Source: Streptomyces novaecaesareae (GTDB lineage Bacteria > Actinomycetota > Actinomycetes > Streptomycetales > Streptomycetaceae). Taken from it: a stretch of DNA of 16,046 nt. The stretch covers positions 1 to 16,046 of the forward strand of contig NZ_JNWQ01000118.1 of the NCBI RefSeq assembly GCF_000716875.1, given 5' to 3'. Shown here piece by piece: positions 14,197 to 16,046 of this stretch. Each line of letters starts with the position of its first letter. Position 1 is the first letter of the stretch. The position numbers were made by a program, and so were the translations under genes. Under the pieces are notes generated by a model. It worked only from the letters and a program-made list of their open reading frames with translations. It was not told where the DNA came from and made no database searches.

Positions 14197-14212
14197 CCGA
14201 CGGCAGCGGCCG

Positions 14213-14638
14213 TCAGCCCAGCAGCCGCGACCAGAACCGGGCCCAGCGTCCGCGCGGCTCGGCGGGCCCGGCCGCCGGGGCCGCTCCGGCCGGCTCGGCG
14301 TGCGCCGGGTAGCCGGGGGCGTGCTGCCAGGGCTGGTCGGCGACGGCGACCCGGCCCTCGCGCATGATCCGGACGGTGTGGCCACCGCACCCCGGGCAGG
14401 TCGGCTTGAGCAGCGGGGACGGCACCCGGACGCCGTTGGCGTGGTACTCGAACACGACGTGCCCGTCGTTGGCCACGTGGTGCTCGATGTCGTACGCCTG
14501 CTCCCACCCGTACCCGCAGCGCAGGCACGCGAAGGAGTAGGCCTCCCGTACGGTCTCGACGGGAGTGTGCGCCCGCCCGGCGAGGCCGGCGGTGCTCAGT
14601 GCGCTGCCATTGCGGGGGCTACCGATCGTCTCGCTCAT
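14213..14638 (-). CDS. Small zinc-ribbon protein of unknown function
   Basis: 141 aa from the ATG at 14638, which has GGGAG 6 nt upstream; an in-frame ATG at 14725 lacks a site. Two Cys pairs, Cys38-x2-Cys41 (FACLRCGYGW) and Cys81-x2-Cys84 (PTCPGCGGH), make a likely four-cysteine zinc site with a 39-residue insert rich in His and acidic residues (EHHVANDGHVVFEYH). Residues about 100-128 are Ala/Pro-rich and disordered, and the last 13 residues (RGRWARFWSRLLG) could be an amphipathic helix that touches membrane or a partner. There is no signal peptide. It lies between rsmI and metG on the same strand. I do not recognise a named family beyond a conserved actinobacterial hypothetical protein; a nucleic-acid or ribosome-related role is only a guess from context. 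Confidence 0.85.
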   Translation of the reverse strand: MSETIGSPRNGSALSTAGLAGRAHTPVETVREAYSFACLRCGYGWEQAYDIEHHVANDGHVVFEYHANGVRVPSPLLKPTCPGCGGHTVRIMREGRVAVADQPWQHAPGYPAHAEPAGAAPAAGPAEPRGRWARFWSRLLG

Positions 14639-14644
14639 AGCCGT

Positions 14645-14678
14645 CTCCCAGCGCCCGCCGGGCGCTCGCCCGGCTGGG
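14645..14678 (-). promoter_or_regulatory. Ribosome-site-sequestering hairpin candidate ahead of the zinc-ribbon gene
   Basis: An 8-bp perfect stem with a 2-nt gap (14657-14664 with 14667-14674) competes with a 6-bp stem (14651-14656 with 14660-14665). An outer 6-bp stem (14647-14652 with 14673-14678) would pair part of the ribosome site (GGGAG, 14649-14645). Formation of the outer stem should reduce initiation. All pairs are G/C-rich. Confidence 0.35.
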
Positions 14679-14748
14679 TCTTTCCCTTTCAGGAAATGCC
14701 CGGACCGCCTCGGCCGATGCCGCACTTGTGAAGACTTGGATGCGGATT

Positions 14749-14774
14749 GGGAAGCCCTATACGAAGGGCCTCCC
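14749..14774 (-). terminator. Hairpin between rsmI and the zinc-ribbon gene
   Basis: Arms 14749-14758 and 14765-14774 with a 6-nt loop. In minus-strand RNA all ten positions pair (nine Watson-Crick, one G-U); in plus-strand RNA there is an A-C mismatch, which favours a minus-strand role. It lies 100 bp past the rsmI stop, without a T-run. Confidence 0.45.
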
Positions 14775-14873
14775 GGGAGCCGAAAACCGCGACCGAAACT
14801 TCAGCTCAGCGGGCGTTTACCGGGGCCTTCCCTCAAAGGTACGACGCCCGGTGCGCGGCGCAACCCCCGGAAT

Positions 14874-15767
14874 TCACGCCCTCCCGGGGCCCCCGACCGA
14901 GCCCCCGCCCGGGCCGTCCTTCAGCCCCTCCTTCTTGGCCGCCACGACAGCGTCGAAGACCTCCCGCTTGGGCAGCGAGAGTTCCACCGCGACGGCCGCG
15001 ATGGCCTCCTTGCGCCGTTCCCCGGCCTCCTCGCGCAGGGCGACCAGCCGGGCCAGCTCGGCCGGGGTCAGCTCCTGCGGCGCGGCCGGCGGGGCGCCCG
15101 CGACGACGACGGTGATCTCGCCCTTGACGCCCTCGGCCGCCCAGGCGGCCAGTTCGCCGATCGGCCCGCGCTTGACCTCCTCGTAGGTCTTGGTGAGCTC
15201 GCGGCAGACGGCGGCCGGGCGTTCCGGCCCGAAGGCCTCGGCCATCGCGGTCAGGGCCTCGGCGATCCGGTGCGGCGCCTCGAAGAAGACCATGGTGCGC
15301 GGTTCGGCGGCGATCGAGGCGAGCTGCCGCGCGCGGTCACCGGTCTTGCGCGGCAGGAAGCCCTCGAAGGTGAAGCGGTCGACCGGCAGGCCGGACAGGG
15401 CGAGCGCGGTGAGCACCGCGGACGGCCCGGGCACCGCGGTGACCTTGACCTCGGCCTCGACGGCCGCGGCGACCAGCCGGTAGCCGGGGTCGGACACCGA
15501 GGGCATGCCGGCGTCGGTGACCAGCAGCACCCGGGCGCCGCCGAGCAGCGCCTCGACCAGTTCGGGGGTGCGGCCGACCTCGTTGCCCTCGAAGTACGAG
15601 ACCACGCGTCCGGCCGGGGTCACCCCGAGGGCCTGGGTGAGCCGGCGCAGCCGCCGGGTGTCCTCGGCCGCGATCACGTCCGCCGTGGCCAGTTCGTGGA
15701 TCAGCCTGGGCGGGGCGTCCGAGACGTCGCCGATGGGGGTGCCTGCGAGAACGAGTACTCCTGTCAC
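14874..15767 (-). CDS. rsmI: 16S rRNA (cytidine1402-2'-O)-methyltransferase
   Basis: 297 aa from a GTG at 15767. RsmI 2'-O-methylates C1402 in the 30S decoding centre with SAM. It has the tetrapyrrole-methylase fold: N-terminal VLVLAGTPIGDV (4-15), AAEDTRR (33-39), SYFEGNE (58-64), VTDAGMPSVSDPG (84-96), then VPGPSAVLTAL and TFEGFLPRK. The ATG at 15776 would put GGAAGG directly against the start codon; the GTG three codons later is 9 nt from it and gives the usual N-terminus, so the GTG is chosen. The C-terminal about 75 residues are helical (AELARLVALREEAGERRKEAI) and end in a Gly-rich tail. It is divergent from the partial gene at the right edge. Confidence 0.95.
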   Translation of the reverse strand: MTGVLVLAGTPIGDVSDAPPRLIHELATADVIAAEDTRRLRRLTQALGVTPAGRVVSYFEGNEVGRTPELVEALLGGARVLLVTDAGMPSVSDPGYRLVAAAVEAEVKVTAVPGPSAVLTALALSGLPVDRFTFEGFLPRKTGDRARQLASIAAEPRTMVFFEAPHRIAEALTAMAEAFGPERPAAVCRELTKTYEEVKRGPIGELAAWAAEGVKGEITVVVAGAPPAAPQELTPAELARLVALREEAGERRKEAIAAVAVELSLPKREVFDAVVAAKKEGLKDGPGGGSVGGPGRA

Positions 15768-15873
15768 GGGCCCCATCCTTCCAGCTACCGGGGGCGCGGG
15801 GCTTTTGGTGACGATTCGGGCAGCTTCCGAGGGAGCGGACGCGCGTACGAAGAGCGCCCCTACGATGTGGCGG
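15768..15873. promoter_or_regulatory. Divergent promoter region between rsmI and the right-edge gene
   Basis: 106 bp hold both promoters. On the plus strand TACGAT (15861-15866) is followed by 7 nt and then ATG (15874), the spacing of a leaderless start. No good -35 is seen. On the minus strand only the rsmI ribosome site (GGAAGG, 15782-15777) is clear. Confidence 0.4.
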
Positions 15874-16046
15874 ATGAACGGCGACACGGCGGCGCAGACG
15901 CCCACTGGTACGGACCACTCCGCGCGGGGCGGCGCCGGCCTGCCGTCTCCCCGCCCGCCGGAGCCCGCCGTCGCCCCCGCCCCCGCCGCCCCCGCCGCCC
16001 CTGCGGCCCCCGGCTGGCGCGAGCGCCTGGCCCGCCACGGCTACGT
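15874..16046 (+). CDS. N-terminus of a probable protein O-mannosyltransferase (partial)
   Basis: Only 57 codons are in the window, open to the right edge. The start region is hydrophilic, then Pro/Ala-rich (about 25-47), ending in WRERLARHGY, which resembles the short basic stretch before the first membrane helix in actinobacterial PMT proteins. The assignment to Pmt (which moves mannose from polyprenyl phosphate to secreted proteins) rests mainly on position: it is divergent from rsmI, as Rv1002c is in M. tuberculosis. An in-frame ATG at 15865 is an alternative start but lies within the -10-like TACGAT. Confidence 0.55.
   Translation, partial: MNGDTAAQTPTGTDHSARGGAGLPSPRPPEPAVAPAPAAPAAPAAPGWRERLARHGY

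Noticed and set aside
14086..14212. SAM riboswitch or T-box upstream of metG
   Set aside because: The region is short and shows only GC palindromes; none of the conserved elements of these RNAs is recognisable, and the start looks leaderless.
14086..14385. 100-residue N-terminal extension of MetRS
   Set aside because: Low-complexity Pro/Arg/Gly sequence overlapping the zinc-ribbon gene; MetRS homologues begin near the HLGH-containing segment.

Overview
The window is high-GC actinobacterial DNA, most likely from a Streptomycetaceae genome (Streptomyces or Kitasatospora type). The evidence is the strong G/C bias at third codon positions, GTG starts, long spurious open frames on non-coding strands, and gene content matching an actinobacterial translation/isoprenoid block plus type VII secretion (T7SS) genes. 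No rRNA, tRNA, CRISPR array, insertion sequence or phage gene was seen.

Left third (1-5.6 kb, minus strand): a T7SS-type module without core secretion genes inside the window. Reading 5' to 3' on the minus strand, it starts with two doubtful, translationally coupled micro-ORFs (5437-5511 and 5291-5440). A protein with a Ser/Pro-rich N-terminus and an Esx-like helical domain follows (4520-5284), then a WXG-motif protein with a very long Gly/Pro-rich tail (2830-4476). A strong terminator hairpin comes next (2781-2820), and then two tandem paralogous mycosins (1474-2730 and 120-1367). Both putative substrates carry a YxxxD/E secretion-like motif near the C-terminus. Both mycosins keep the Asp-His-Ser triad, a signal peptide and a C-terminal membrane anchor. 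The likely picture is a substrate pair with two dedicated or diverged mycosins; EccB/C/D/E are expected elsewhere.

Middle (5.6-9.7 kb): a divergently transcribed FUSC-family membrane protein (plus strand) converges on an ABC-F ATPase of Uup type (minus strand), with only 20 bp between their stop codons.

Right half (9.7-16.0 kb): a conserved housekeeping block on the minus strand: rsmI, a zinc-ribbon protein, metG, tatD, rsmA and ispE. metG/tatD and rsmA/ispE overlap at stop/start codons. The start of a divergent plus-strand gene, probably the protein O-mannosyltransferase pmt, runs off the right edge. The order matches the pmt-rsmI-metG-tatD-rpfB-rsmA-ispE neighbourhood known from Mycobacterium tuberculosis, except that rpfB is absent; a 33-bp degenerate duplicate of the tatD 3' end fills the short gap instead.

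The most interesting items are the ecc-less twin-mycosin module, the unusually conserved mycosin tails and 3' flanks, the coupled micro-ORFs ahead of the substrate pair, the rpfB gap with its tatD-tail duplication, and the structured leaders of the ABC-F and zinc-ribbon genes. All promoters and RNA structures were judged by eye.
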